Part shown: positions 16,109 through 25,509 of the stretch, in pieces
Numbering within the stretch: position 1 is the stretch's first letter
Layout: every line of letters starts with the position of its first letter
Assembly (NCBI RefSeq): GCF_031456295.1
Contig: NZ_JAVDUJ010000001.1
Span: 1,240,001-1,304,000 of the forward strand
From: Arcanobacterium_A hippocoleae
Lineage (GTDB): Bacteria; Actinomycetota; Actinomycetes; Actinomycetales; Actinomycetaceae
DNA length: 64,000 bases
Direction of reading: 5' to 3'
Notes under the pieces: generated by a model
The model's database searches: none
What the model was told of the DNA's origin: nothing
What the model saw: the letters and a program-made list of their open reading frames with translations, nothing else
Position numbers and translations under genes: made by a program

Positions 16109-16894
16109 ATGGATTCAGAAACTATTTTTCGCATCGTTGACGTGACGGGTGTGATTGCAAACGGCCTACTTGGCGCTACTCTCGCACGTAAATACGGTTT
16201 CGACATCGTCGGATTCTTCATTCTGGCAATGATGGCAGCACTCGGCGGAGGAATCCTCCGCGATGTGATGCTCGGCATCGGTTTCCCCGTCGCCCTTACT
16301 GACCCCTGGTATTTAGGCGGTGTAGTATTTTCGGCTACGATCGCGTTCTTCCTGCCTTTGGATTCTCGCCGCTGGCAAACCGTCATGATTTTAGGGGATC
16401 TGCTCTGCCTGGGATGCTGGTCGGCTACTGGTGCTTCCAAAGGACTTTCTGCCGGGCTTGGCCCGATCCCTGCAATTTTCCTAGGTGTAGTGACGGCAAT
16501 CGGCGGCGGAATGATTCGCGATATCACACTCAATAAAGTACCGACGGTTTTCGGCGGGGCACCGCTTTACGCCACATTTTCCATTTTTGCCTCTGCGCAG
16601 ATGGTCTTCTTCCAGCGTCAGGGGCATTACACACTCGGCATGGCATTGGCAATCATCTCCGTCGCCGTCTTTGGCTCTCTCGCCCGGAAATACAAATGGA
16701 TTCTACCCACCGCTTACGACATCACTAAAGTCAGGCTGCGCAGACCGCGGATCATCGGCGCCGGAAGCATTGCTGGGATATCTGAGAAATTACACCACAC
16801 CAATTCGCATTCCACCCCACCAGCAAACGCTAAGGACGGACGGCGAAATCTGCGCAAAATCAAACGTCAGCATGATGAGCAGAATACTGAGTAA
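16109..16894 (+). CDS. TRIC-type cation channel family protein (UPF0126)
   Basis: A 261-aa membrane protein with two internally homologous halves, each with the glycine-rich motif typical of the YadS/YicG (TRIC) family: AALGGGILRDVMLG in the first and TAIGGGMIRDITLNKVPTVFG in the second. Seven hydrophobic segments are visible up to about residue 200. The last 60 residues are basic and hydrophilic. The family forms trimeric monovalent-cation channels or glycine-linked channels; the substrate here is unknown. The gene is single, with no clear operon partner. Confidence 0.88.
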   Translation: MDSETIFRIVDVTGVIANGLLGATLARKYGFDIVGFFILAMMAALGGGILRDVMLGIGFPVALTDPWYLGGVVFSATIAFFLPLDSRRWQTVMILGDLLCLGCWSATGASKGLSAGLGPIPAIFLGVVTAIGGGMIRDITLNKVPTVFGGAPLYATFSIFASAQMVFFQRQGHYTLGMALAIISVAVFGSLARKYKWILPTAYDITKVRLRRPRIIGAGSIAGISEKLHHTNSHSTPPANAKDGRRNLRKIKRQHDEQNTE

Positions 16895-17071
16895 AAACTC
16901 GGCGCAAGCCCCCACCACCCACAACACTATCCAAAATATGGACAAAATTCTCACCAAGTGAATTTTCCGCCTAAATTTGCCATATCTTTTCAGATTTCAA
17001 ATCAGCACTAATTGTCGAATTGATCGATTTGATCACCGACGCGATTTTCGATTTTTCAAAGGTAGGGCACT

Positions 17072-18727
17072 ATGGCTAAAACAGCTCATTCAAGTGGCGG
17101 TAAGGCAACCGCCGCCGGGCGCGAGCAATGGTCTGGTCAATTCGGCTTCATCATGGCTGCCGTCGGCTCGGCAATCGGCTTAGGCAATATCTGGCGTTTC
17201 CCAGGCATAGCTTATACTAACGGTGGCGGAGCATTCTTAATCCCATACTTGGTGGCATTACTGACAGCAGGTGTTCCAATCCTGCTTCTCGACTACTCTC
17301 TGGGGCACCGTTTCCGTGGTTCACCGCCAGCCGTATTCCGCCGGATCAACTATAAATTTGAAGCGCTCGGCTGGTTCCATGTACTTATCTGCTTAGTGAT
17401 CATGGCTTACTATGCCGTGATTCTGGCTTGGGCTGCACGCTATATGATTTTCTCGATCGACCTCTCATGGGGTGAAGATACGATGGCTTTCTTCACCGGA
17501 GAATTTCTGAAAGTTTCAGATCCAGGGTTTAACGCCGAAATCGTACCAGGCGTATTTTGGCCGCTTGTTGCAGTGTGGGCTGGAATCGCATTCGTCATTG
17601 CACTTGGCGTGACGCGCGGGATCGAATCCCTAAACAAGATTTTCGTGCCACTCCTCGTAGTAATTTTCTTGGCACTCGTAGTGCGCGCACTTTTCCTTGC
17701 AGGAGCAGCAGAAGGTCTGACGGCACTTTTCACCCCGAACTGGGAAGCTTTGGCAAACCCATCCGTTTGGATTGCTGCATATTCGCAGATTTTCTTCTCA
17801 CTCTCAGTAGCTTTCGGGATCATGATCACCTATTCGAGCTATTTGAAGAAAAAGTCTGATATCACCTCTACGGCACTCGTCACCGGCTTTGCAAACTCTT
17901 CTTTCGAGATTCTTGCCGGAATCGGAGTATTTGCTACTTTGGGCTACATGGCTGCTCAACGCGGTGTCGGACTAAACGAAATTGAAGGCATTACTGGCCC
18001 GATTCTGTCATTCGTCACTTTCCCGCAAACGATTTCACTGATGCCTGGCGGTCCACTTTTCGGCTTCATTTTCTTTGCGTCGCTCACAATTGCCGGTTTC
18101 ACTTCCCTGCTCTCGCTCGTGCAAGTATCGGCTGCTGCTTTCCAGGATAAATTCGGGCTTACCCGCAAGGTAGCGTCTTTTGTATCTGTCGGTATTGCAG
18201 GCACCGCATCCATTATTTTCTTCTCCAGCACAAACGGCTTAAATGCGCTTGACGTGGTTGATAAGTACATCAACGAAATCGGTATCGTTTCCTCCGCGCT
18301 GATCATGATCGTATTAGTTTGCTATCAGGCAAAGAAACTGCCTGCCCTGCGAAACCATCTCAACCACTACTCATCATTCAAGCTCGGCAAATGGTGGTAC
18401 ATCCTGGTGGCTGTAGTTTCCCCGATCGTGCTTGGCGTCAGTTTTGTACTTACCATCTATTCACTGTTAATCGATGGATACGGTGGATACCCAACTGAAT
18501 TTATCTACCAGTTCGGTTGGCTGATGATTGCGCTAGTGGTCTATATGGCATTCGCGTTCGCTGTAGCCCGCTGGAAAACTCCAATAGATAAATATGAAGC
18601 AGTAGACTTCCACGATCCAGAAGCCACAATTCCAACAGAGCGAGCTGCAGTGCAGAAAGCACGCGAAGCTCTCGAAACACACAAGGCAGAGCGCGCCCGT
18701 GCACTTGCCGGAGAGGATTTATCATGA
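17072..18727 (+). CDS. metP: Methionine/alanine importer, NSS family large subunit (MetP-like)
   Basis: A 551-aa sodium-dependent symporter of the neurotransmitter:sodium symporter family, with about 12 membrane segments. The N-terminal Na+/substrate site GSAIGLGNIWRFPGIAYTNGGGAFL is intact. The stop codon overlaps the start of a 36-codon gene matching MetS, the small subunit required by MetP of Corynebacterium glutamicum, which supports assignment to the MetPS type. The start follows CAAAGGTAGGGCACT. The C-terminal tail is charged and cytoplasmic. A strong terminator follows metS. Confidence 0.9.
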   Translation: MAKTAHSSGGKATAAGREQWSGQFGFIMAAVGSAIGLGNIWRFPGIAYTNGGGAFLIPYLVALLTAGVPILLLDYSLGHRFRGSPPAVFRRINYKFEALGWFHVLICLVIMAYYAVILAWAARYMIFSIDLSWGEDTMAFFTGEFLKVSDPGFNAEIVPGVFWPLVAVWAGIAFVIALGVTRGIESLNKIFVPLLVVIFLALVVRALFLAGAAEGLTALFTPNWEALANPSVWIAAYSQIFFSLSVAFGIMITYSSYLKKKSDITSTALVTGFANSSFEILAGIGVFATLGYMAAQRGVGLNEIEGITGPILSFVTFPQTISLMPGGPLFGFIFFASLTIAGFTSLLSLVQVSAAAFQDKFGLTRKVASFVSVGIAGTASIIFFSSTNGLNALDVVDKYINEIGIVSSALIMIVLVCYQAKKLPALRNHLNHYSSFKLGKWWYILVAVVSPIVLGVSFVLTIYSLLIDGYGGYPTEFIYQFGWLMIALVVYMAFAFAVARWKTPIDKYEAVDFHDPEATIPTERAAVQKAREALETHKAERARALAGEDLS

Positions 18728-18834
18728 CGACACCAGCGATTGTAATGCTTGGAGTATCCCTTGTGACAGTCTGGGGTGGGCTGATCACCTCCGTCGTACA
18801 CTTGATGCGACACACGAAAGAATATGCTGAATAA
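18724..18834 (+). CDS. metS: Methionine/alanine importer small subunit (MetS-like, 36 aa)
   Basis: A single-helix 36-aa protein: MTTPAIVMLGVSLVTVWGGL, then a short tail ending HTKEYAE. Length, one membrane helix, charged C-terminus and ATGA overlap with the NSS transporter gene match the small subunit of MetPS transporters. It is too short for routine ORF calling, but the four-base overlap and family fit make it convincing. It is expected to act with MetP in the membrane. Confidence 0.9.
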   Translation: MTTPAIVMLGVSLVTVWGGLITSVVHLMRHTKEYAE

Positions 18835-18874
18835 AATTCTTCAGCACACAGATGCATATTCATTAATATCTCGA

Positions 18875-18930
18875 ATGGGTTTGCGGAATCGTCAAGATCT
18901 ATGGCGAGCCGCAAACCCATTTATCTTTTT
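18875..18930 (+). terminator. Rho-independent terminator of metPS
   Basis: ATGGGTTTGCGG (18875-18886) and CCGCAAACCCAT (18909-18920) form a perfect 12-bp stem, followed by TTATCTTTTT. It sits 40 bp after metS. Confidence 0.9.
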
Positions 18931-19124
18931 CAACTGCGCTACGCATGTGCAACTCACCTGACACACGGCTTTTGCCTACATGCAGTTTTTCGCACAACGC
19001 TTTCCACACCAAGACGATCCAGCATGATCCGAATATAATGAGCGAGTAGATTTATTTCGTGCAAAAATCAGATATTTTTGCATCTGCAAAATTTCGCAAA
19101 ACTTAATTTGAAGGAGATCCTGCG

Positions 19125-20096
19125 ATGGCTGTAGGTTTAGCCGCACTTCTTGACGATATTGCTGCAATTGCGAAAACGGCTGCCGCATCTCTCGACGATA
19201 TTGCGGGCGCTGCCAGCAAAGCTTCCACAAAAGCGATCGGCGTAGTGGTAGACGATACTGCCGTCACCCCACAATATGTGCAAGGCTTGAACCCAGCACG
19301 CGAACTGCCAGTGATCGGACGGATCGCGAAAGGCTCCTTGATCAATAAATTGCTGATCATTGTGGCAGTTTTGGCGATCAACTATTGGGCAGCATGGCTG
19401 CTTACGCCACTGCTGATGCTCGGTGGCACCTATTTATGCTTCGAAGGCGCAGAGAAAGTAATCGAATGGCTGCTTGGGCAGCGTGCACATAAAGAAACAC
19501 CTGCCGTCGATCAAGATGCGCAAACTTCAGCCACGGCAAGTGCCACACACACCACAGCAGCAGAAGACCAGCTCGCGAAAGGCGCTATCCGCACAGATTT
19601 CATTCTTTCTGCAGAGATCATGGTGATTGCGTTAAACGAAATCAAAGATCAATCCTTTGGGCTGCTTGTAGCGGCAATGATCGCGACCGCGCTGCTCATC
19701 ACTGCACTCGTCTACGGTTCAGTTGCCGTATTGGTGAAGATGGATGATTTCGGCATCCGAATGATGCACGGCGCCTCAAAGCAGACAGATTTCAAGTATC
19801 GTTTTGGATTCGGGCTAGTACAGGCGATGCCAAAGGTAATGGCTTGCATCTCCGTAGTTGGGACGCTTGCCATGATGTGGGTAGGTGGGCACCTAGTAGT
19901 GCAAGGTTTCGCCGATTTAGGCTTCTCACCGATTTTAGATTTCATTCACTACTTGGCACATTCACCTGCAGCCGTACCAGGAATTGGCGGGTTCCTCAGC
20001 TGGCTTACAGATACGATCGGCTCAATGATTTGTGGTTTTATCTGGGGTTCGCTTTTTGCAATTCCAGTACTCGCTGCTCATCGCCGGCAGCACTGA
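19125..20096 (+). CDS. DUF808 family inner-membrane protein
   Basis: A 323-aa membrane protein of the DUF808 (YedI-like) family. The N-terminus AVGLAALLDDIAAIAKTAAASLDDIAGAA and the segment TPLLMLGGTYLCFEGAEKVIEW are typical. About six to seven hydrophobic segments are visible. A short Thr/Ser/Ala-rich insertion lies near residues 130-150. The family function is not established. The start is preceded by GAAGGAGATCCTGCG. It converges on nadE. Confidence 0.88.
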   Translation: MAVGLAALLDDIAAIAKTAAASLDDIAGAASKASTKAIGVVVDDTAVTPQYVQGLNPARELPVIGRIAKGSLINKLLIIVAVLAINYWAAWLLTPLLMLGGTYLCFEGAEKVIEWLLGQRAHKETPAVDQDAQTSATASATHTTAAEDQLAKGAIRTDFILSAEIMVIALNEIKDQSFGLLVAAMIATALLITALVYGSVAVLVKMDDFGIRMMHGASKQTDFKYRFGFGLVQAMPKVMACISVVGTLAMMWVGGHLVVQGFADLGFSPILDFIHYLAHSPAAVPGIGGFLSWLTDTIGSMICGFIWGSLFAIPVLAAHRRQH

Positions 20097-20106
20097 TCGA
20101 GAAATT

Positions 20107-20922
20107 TTATTTCCACCAGGTTTCCCAAGGGGTCACAGGCATCGTGCGCTTATGCCGTGAGCGCACGAAAAACTGCTCGATCCGCGCAGCAATTTCCGGG
20201 GGAACGATCTTTCCTTCAAGGTAGTCATCAATGTCGTCGTAGCGCAAACCGAGTTCGTCCTCATCCGTACGTCCAGGGTTGCCGTCAAGCAAATCTGCCG
20301 TTGGCACTTTACCTACAAGCGCCGCTCCGCCGCCTAAATACTTCACGAAGCCACGCACTTGCCGTTTATTTAAGCCGGAAAGCGGAGTGAGATCCGCTCC
20401 ACCGTCACCATATTTGGTATAAAATCCAGTGACGGCTTCGGCTGCATGATCCGTGCCGACCACCAGCATGCCAAGATCGCCAGCAATTGCGTATTGTGCA
20501 GTCATGCGTAAACGAGCTTTGATATTGCCCTTATTGAAATCACTGATTTTTACGCCAATGGATTGCGCATATTCTGCTTCCATCGCGTCAGCTGTAGCGC
20601 CGATATTGTAGGTAATCAACCGATCCGGATTGATAAATTCGAGAGCAGCCTGCGCATCAGCTTCGTCACGTTGGATATGATGCGGAAGCCGGACGGCGAT
20701 AAACTCGGCAGCGCCTCCTGCTGCCCGCACACGTTCTGCAGCCAGCTGGGCAAGCCGTCCGCCAAGCGTGGAATCTACACCGCCGGAAATACCCAAGACA
20801 TACCCTTTTGCGCGGGTAGCTTGCAAGTATTCGACCAAAAAATTGACGCGCTGTGCAAGCTCGATTTCGTAATTGACTGTAGGCTTCACGCCGAGTTCGG
20901 AGATAATTTGATGCTGTAACAT
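20107..20922 (-). CDS. nadE: Ammonia-dependent NAD+ synthetase
   Basis: A 271-aa NAD synthetase that adenylates nicotinate adenine dinucleotide and amidates it with ammonia, the last step of NAD biosynthesis. The PP-loop SGGVDSTLGGRLAQLAAE, the segment GNIKARLRMTAQYAIA and VVGTDHAAEAVTGFYTKYGDGGADLTPL are diagnostic. There is no nitrilase domain, so it is the short NH3-dependent form. Length is normal for the E. coli/Bacillus type. It is a single gene convergent with the DUF808 gene (10 bp between stops). Confidence 0.95.
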   Translation of the reverse strand: MLQHQIISELGVKPTVNYEIELAQRVNFLVEYLQATRAKGYVLGISGGVDSTLGGRLAQLAAERVRAAGGAAEFIAVRLPHHIQRDEADAQAALEFINPDRLITYNIGATADAMEAEYAQSIGVKISDFNKGNIKARLRMTAQYAIAGDLGMLVVGTDHAAEAVTGFYTKYGDGGADLTPLSGLNKRQVRGFVKYLGGGAALVGKVPTADLLDGNPGRTDEDELGLRYDDIDDYLEGKIVPPEIAARIEQFFVRSRHKRTMPVTPWETWWK

Positions 20923-21010
20923 ATCTCGATTCTACTGCCTCCAAGCGACTATCGTGGAGGAGGATGTTGCTAGTGGTAGTTCACGAAAGTTTCCTACCAG
21001 CAGTTTTGCT

Positions 21011-21096
21011 TGGTGCTCGAGGGGGGAGTTGAACCCCCACGCCCTTGCGGGCACACGGACCTGAACCGTGCGCGTCTGCCATTCCGCCACTCGAGC
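21011..21096 (-). tRNA. tRNA-Leu (anticodon CAG)
   Basis: Minus-strand tRNA with acceptor GCTCGAG pairing to CTCGAGC, anticodon stem-loop CACGG-TTCAGGT-CCGTG (anticodon CAG), a long class II variable arm (TGCCCGCAAGGGCG) and the T-loop GGTTCAACTC. CCA is encoded (21011-21013). Total 86 nt including CCA. No interruption or integration remnant is visible at its 3' end. Confidence 0.95.
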
Positions 21097-21357
21097 AAAG
21101 CTACCAACCACTCACGCACTGCCACAGAAAACCGTGTACCGTGCTCATCGCGTCGTGTAACTGAGAAAAGCTTACACGCAAAGTATTCCTTCACGCAAAA
21201 TAAATCCACAACTCACCCCTGAAAACCCTGATTTCCACCCCTGAAACTATCTTTGCTCCAATGCAATAGAGTAAAATCTGGAAGTAATAGCCAAGATAGC
21301 GGGAGAAATTTGCGCTCTCCCGCCAGATTTGGTGTGAGGAAGTGAGGTACGGAGCGC

Positions 21358-22056
21358 ATGAGCGCATTTGAAAAGTTTGAAAAAGGCGTAGAAAACGCGG
21401 TGAATAGCTTGTTCTCACGCGCTTTTTCTGCGAACCTCCAGCCCGTTGAATTAGCCACTGGGATTAAAAAGGCGATGGACGACCGTGCAAGCTCGATCAC
21501 CCGCGAACGCATAGTGGTACCGAATTCCTTCACTATTGCTTTAACTCCAGGCGATTTTGGCAAAATCGCTGAATGGGGTGAAGCCGAGCTCATCACAGAG
21601 CTCACGAAAGTAGCCCAAGGGCATGCGCGCGAGCAGCGCTACACCTTCCTCGGCCCGATTTCAATCAACTTCGAAGAGCGCGATTCGCTCGCAAAAGGAA
21701 AGTTTATCGTAGCAGCCACTGCAAAACGCGGCGCCGTCATTCCTGCTACCTACACCTCTGCTTCCGATCAAAACCCGATCATTGAAATCGGCGCTGATCG
21801 TTATATTCTTGCCGGTGCCCGCACCACTATCGGGCGCGGTTCAAGCTGCGATATCGTACTTGATGATGCTGGCGTTTCGCGCAAACATCTTGAATTACGA
21901 GTAACACCAAACGGCGTGATTGCAAAAGATTTAGACACCACCAACGGTAGCTTTGTAGAGGGGCATCGAATCACTGCCGCCACATTGGTTGACGGCAATA
22001 CGATCACCATTGGACGCACCAAAATCATGTTTTGGACTTCCCCGGAGGCGCAATGA
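21358..22056 (+). CDS. fhaA: FHA domain protein FhaA (DUF3662)
   Basis: A 232-aa cytoplasmic phosphothreonine-recognition protein of cell-wall regulation. The N-terminal DUF3662 domain starts MSAFEKFEKGVENAVNSLFS and runs to about residue 125. The C-terminal FHA domain (about 145-228) has TIGRGSSCDIVLDDAGVSRKHLEL and DTTNGSFVEG, the pThr-binding Arg, Ser and Asn positions. It is the first gene of a six-gene operon conserved in actinobacteria and is expected to bind PknB-phosphorylated partners. The linker is shorter than in Mycobacterium FhaA. It overlaps fhaB by 4 nt. Confidence 0.93.
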   Translation: MSAFEKFEKGVENAVNSLFSRAFSANLQPVELATGIKKAMDDRASSITRERIVVPNSFTIALTPGDFGKIAEWGEAELITELTKVAQGHAREQRYTFLGPISINFEERDSLAKGKFIVAATAKRGAVIPATYTSASDQNPIIEIGADRYILAGARTTIGRGSSCDIVLDDAGVSRKHLELRVTPNGVIAKDLDTTNGSFVEGHRITAATLVDGNTITIGRTKIMFWTSPEAQ

Positions 22057-22553
22057 GCGCGTTAGTAGTAACTATTGCTCGGTTCGGGCTCCTCATTTTG
22101 CTATGGCTTTTCGTCATCTTCGCACTCGCAACCGTGCGCAATGACGTCTATGGTGGAAGTCTGCCAGCTCGGAAACGCGCAAACTCCCGTGCCCAGCGGC
22201 AAATCAGCCACAGCAATACCGCAGCTCAGCCTGGATCCTCAGCACAGCTAAGCCCGCAAACACTTGCAGCGCCAAGTCTCTACGTCTTGCAAGGCGCACT
22301 TGCCGGCACCACTATCCGTATCAGTAATTCCCCGATTATCGTCGGGCGTTCCCCAGATTCGGCACTCGTCCTTGATGACGGTTACGCCTCAGCCCGGCAT
22401 GCGCGTTTTTACCTGCAAGATGGGAAAGTCATTCTCGAAGATTTAAGCTCTACAAACGGTACTTGGGTGAACGATCAGCAGGTTCATGGTGCGATCACCT
22501 TACCGCCAGGCGTGCGGGTAACGATTGGAAAAACCATTATGGAGGTACGTTAA
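22053..22553 (+). CDS. fhaB: Membrane-anchored FHA domain protein FhaB
   Basis: A 166-aa protein with one N-terminal membrane helix (VVTIARFGLLILLWLFVIFAL), a Ser/Gln-rich linker and a C-terminal FHA domain (about 85-165: VGRSPDSALVLDDGYASARH, LSSTNGTWVND). In other actinobacteria FhaB links PknB/PstP signalling to RodA/FtsW and PbpA at the division site. It starts in ATGA overlap with fhaA; an upstream in-frame ATG at 22032 is not needed. It overlaps pstP by one base (TAATG). Confidence 0.92.
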   Translation: MSALVVTIARFGLLILLWLFVIFALATVRNDVYGGSLPARKRANSRAQRQISHSNTAAQPGSSAQLSPQTLAAPSLYVLQGALAGTTIRISNSPIIVGRSPDSALVLDDGYASARHARFYLQDGKVILEDLSSTNGTWVNDQQVHGAITLPPGVRVTIGKTIMEVR

Positions 22554-23977
22554 TGGCGATTCAACTACGTTTCGCTGCTGCCTCCGATGTGGGGTTAGTG
22601 CGAAAAAATAACCAAGATTCTGGATATGCTTCACCTAATTTGTTTGCCGTGGCAGATGGGATGGGTGGAGCAGCAGCCGGTGATTTAGCCTCTGCCGTCA
22701 CCATCGCGCATCTCGCAGAGATTGACGGCACCTATCAGCCAGAGGAACTTTTACCGCGTTTACGTATGGCGCTCAACAATGCCCATACTGAGCTCGTGCT
22801 CCGCACTGCAAAAAATCCTGAACTTGCCGGCATGGGCACCACTTGCGTGGCAGTGTTACGCAGCGGCAATAAACTCGCAATGGCGCATATTGGCGATTCC
22901 CGCGCCTATCTTTTACGCGGCGGAAAACTCACGCAAATCACACACGATCATACGCTTGTGCAATATCTGGTAGATACTGGGCAGATTACCGCCGAAGAGG
23001 CGAAAACCCATCCGAAGCGAAATGTGATCATGCGCGCGCTTGGTGATGACCCCGAAGAACGGGAAATTGCGATTGATGAATCTGTGCGTGAAGCAATTCC
23101 GGGAGATCGCTGGCTGCTCTGTTCTGACGGCTTATATGGGCCAGTCTCGATGGAATTAATCCATGCCACGCTTGCTGGCATTGCAGATCTGGAAGATTGC
23201 GCTGAAACTTTGCTCGGGCACGCGCTCACTGGTGGCGCGCCAGATAATATCACTGTCGTAGTGGTAGACGTGATCGAAGTGCCTGATACTGCTGCAAACG
23301 CTGATTCACACGATACCGGCGAAGCCCCAATCCCTGAAACGAATACAACTAAGGTTGAGAATATTGGATTCACCCAGCCGCAAATCGTTGGCGCAGCAGA
23401 AACTCGAAAGATTTCAATTCTTCACGCCGCAGAAATTCAGGCAATACAAGCTGCATTGATCCCCACTCCTGGTGATGGCGGATCGGGGCAAATCGGCGGG
23501 AGTGCCTTAGTGAATTTACCTGACGATCCGGCGCTGATTGCCTTACCTACTCCGGATTCCGTTGCCTTGCCGCAGCATGAAACCGAAAATTCTGCACTGC
23601 TCACACCAGAAAGAGATTTTGCTAATTCACAGGCATCTACACCGATTCCAAGAAAACGCCATCGCGGAGCGAAAATCGCTGCTTTTTTCGCGATTTTACT
23701 TCTGGTTTCTGGTGGTTTGTTTGCTGCCTACACATGGTCGCAGACGAAATATTATGTAGCTCCAGCTGACGGATATGTGGCAATTTACCGCGGGATCCCT
23801 ACCGAAATTGGCCCGATCAAGCTCAGCCACCTGCTTGAACGCAGCGATACGCGGATCAATGATCTTTCCGAATTTGTGCAAACTCGCCTCGAAACTCCAA
23901 TTACCCGTGATTCATTAAACGCTGCCCGGGAAGTCGTAAAAAATCTTTCCACACATCAGAAAGCCGCAACAGAATGA
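22553..23977 (+). CDS. pstP: PP2C-family serine/threonine phosphatase PstP
   Basis: A 474-aa membrane phosphatase that reverses PknB phosphorylation. The PP2C domain (about 1-240) has SDVGLVRKNNQDSG, VADGMGGAAAGDLAS, the metal-site HIGDSRAYLLR and SDGLYGPV, and GGAPDNITVVVV. A low-complexity cytoplasmic linker, one membrane helix (about 385-405, IAAFFAILLLVSGGLFAAYTW) and an extracellular tail follow. The start ATG at 22553 overlaps the fhaB stop as TAATG; 30 upstream in-frame codons overlap fhaB and are not PP2C-like. It overlaps rodA by 4 nt. Confidence 0.94.
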   Translation: MAIQLRFAAASDVGLVRKNNQDSGYASPNLFAVADGMGGAAAGDLASAVTIAHLAEIDGTYQPEELLPRLRMALNNAHTELVLRTAKNPELAGMGTTCVAVLRSGNKLAMAHIGDSRAYLLRGGKLTQITHDHTLVQYLVDTGQITAEEAKTHPKRNVIMRALGDDPEEREIAIDESVREAIPGDRWLLCSDGLYGPVSMELIHATLAGIADLEDCAETLLGHALTGGAPDNITVVVVDVIEVPDTAANADSHDTGEAPIPETNTTKVENIGFTQPQIVGAAETRKISILHAAEIQAIQAALIPTPGDGGSGQIGGSALVNLPDDPALIALPTPDSVALPQHETENSALLTPERDFANSQASTPIPRKRHRGAKIAAFFAILLLVSGGLFAAYTWSQTKYYVAPADGYVAIYRGIPTEIGPIKLSHLLERSDTRINDLSEFVQTRLETPITRDSLNAAREVVKNLSTHQKAATE

Positions 23978-25509
23978 GTTACACCAGTTCACATTCGCAC
24001 CGCACGGCAGAACAGCGCCGCGATCCCGGGATGCCCGTTGCGCGGACGGGAAGACGGCAAGAATTTGGTTTGCTCATTATCGTGTGTGCATTTCTCGAAT
24101 TGGGTTGGTTTCTTACCGATTACGCATTTGCTCCAGATCCAGCAAGTTATTTAGCGCCGTCTGGGTTCCTCATCATTTCGATAATCGGCGCATGCATAAT
24201 TTTTGGTGGGCACTTTCTAATTCGCTATTTTGCAAAATGGGCTGATCCCATAATTTACCCCAGTACCGTCTTACTCACCGGGCTTGGATTCGTGATGATT
24301 CATCGAATCGATTTTTCACTTCTCGCTGCCGGAGCGAAAAGTAGCGAAGTACGCGGGCAGATGCTGCTCGGGATGCTCGGATTCACTGCGATGCTCGCCA
24401 CTCTTGTAATTATTCGCGATCATCGAAAACTCCGGCGGTTCACTTATATTTCACTAATCCTCGGTATTTTTCTCTTGTTAATGCCGATATTGCCGGGGAT
24501 CGGCAGGCAATTCCAGGGGGCGCGAATCTGGATTTCGCTTGCTGGTTTCTCCTTTCAGCCCGCAGAGATCGGAAAGATTTGTATCGTAATTTTCTTCGCC
24601 GGATATCTCGTCGTACAGCGTGATAATCTCGCACTTGCCGGGAAAAAAATTCTCGGACTACAACTACCACAAATTCGCCATTTTGCGCCGATTTTACTGG
24701 CTTGGATTTTCAGCCTCGGCGTACTTGCTTTTGAAAACGATTTTGGTACCGCGTTGCTTGTCTTTGGGCTTTTCGTGGTGATGCTTTACATTTCTACCGA
24801 GCGTATTTCATGGATCTTGATTGGCGGGATCCTTTCCGCAGCCGGGGTGTGGGTGATCGTGCAGCTCCGTCCGCATATCCTGGCCCGTTTCAGAATCTGG
24901 CTGCATGCTTTCGATCAGGAAGTTTATGACGCTAAAGCCGGCTCATATCAAATTGTGCAAGGCTGGTTTGGAATGGCTTCTGGTGGTCTAACTGGCACAG
25001 GTTTGGGTAAGGGTTATCCCACTCGTGCCTATGCTGCAAATTCCGATATGATCATCGCTTCCCTCGCCGAAGAACTCGGTCTTGTAGGTGCCATCGCGAT
25101 TCTCTTGATTTATTTATTGATCGTATTCCGCGCATTAAAGACGGGGATTCACCTCCGTGACGGGTTCGGGAAGCTGCTTGCTGGCGGGCTTGGTGCCGTA
25201 CTTGCGATCCAAGTATTTTTAATTGTTGGCGGGATCACCCGCGTAATCCCACTTACTGGTTTGGCAATGCCTTTCCTCGCTCTTGGCGGGTCAGCGCTGC
25301 TTTCAAATTGGATCATCATTGGATTATTGCTGCGGATGTCTGACGCAGCAAGGCGCCCTGTAGATTTGGAAGATCAGCCGCTTTCCCTGCTTTCTACCGA
25401 ACAACTTGCCACGATCCTTAGCGATTCAGCAGAAAATAATGATGCTGTAAAAACTGCATCCGATGGAGATTTTGATCATGAATATCAGACGGAGGTGGTA
25501 CAGCTATGA
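23974..25509 (+). CDS. rodA: SEDS peptidoglycan glycosyltransferase RodA/FtsW
   Basis: A 511-aa polytopic membrane protein of the SEDS family, which polymerises lipid II glycan strands and works with the class B PBP encoded next. Motifs: GIGRQFQGARIWISLAGFSFQPAEIGKI, FENDFGTALLVFGLF with the essential Asp, and SYQIVQGWFGMASGGLTGTGLGKGYPT...SDMIIASLAEELGLVG. About ten membrane segments; the C-terminal tail is acidic. Overlaps of 4 nt with pstP and pbpA show tight translational coupling. Confidence 0.94.
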   Translation: MSYTSSHSHRTAEQRRDPGMPVARTGRRQEFGLLIIVCAFLELGWFLTDYAFAPDPASYLAPSGFLIISIIGACIIFGGHFLIRYFAKWADPIIYPSTVLLTGLGFVMIHRIDFSLLAAGAKSSEVRGQMLLGMLGFTAMLATLVIIRDHRKLRRFTYISLILGIFLLLMPILPGIGRQFQGARIWISLAGFSFQPAEIGKICIVIFFAGYLVVQRDNLALAGKKILGLQLPQIRHFAPILLAWIFSLGVLAFENDFGTALLVFGLFVVMLYISTERISWILIGGILSAAGVWVIVQLRPHILARFRIWLHAFDQEVYDAKAGSYQIVQGWFGMASGGLTGTGLGKGYPTRAYAANSDMIIASLAEELGLVGAIAILLIYLLIVFRALKTGIHLRDGFGKLLAGGLGAVLAIQVFLIVGGITRVIPLTGLAMPFLALGGSALLSNWIIIGLLLRMSDAARRPVDLEDQPLSLLSTEQLATILSDSAENNDAVKTASDGDFDHEYQTEVVQL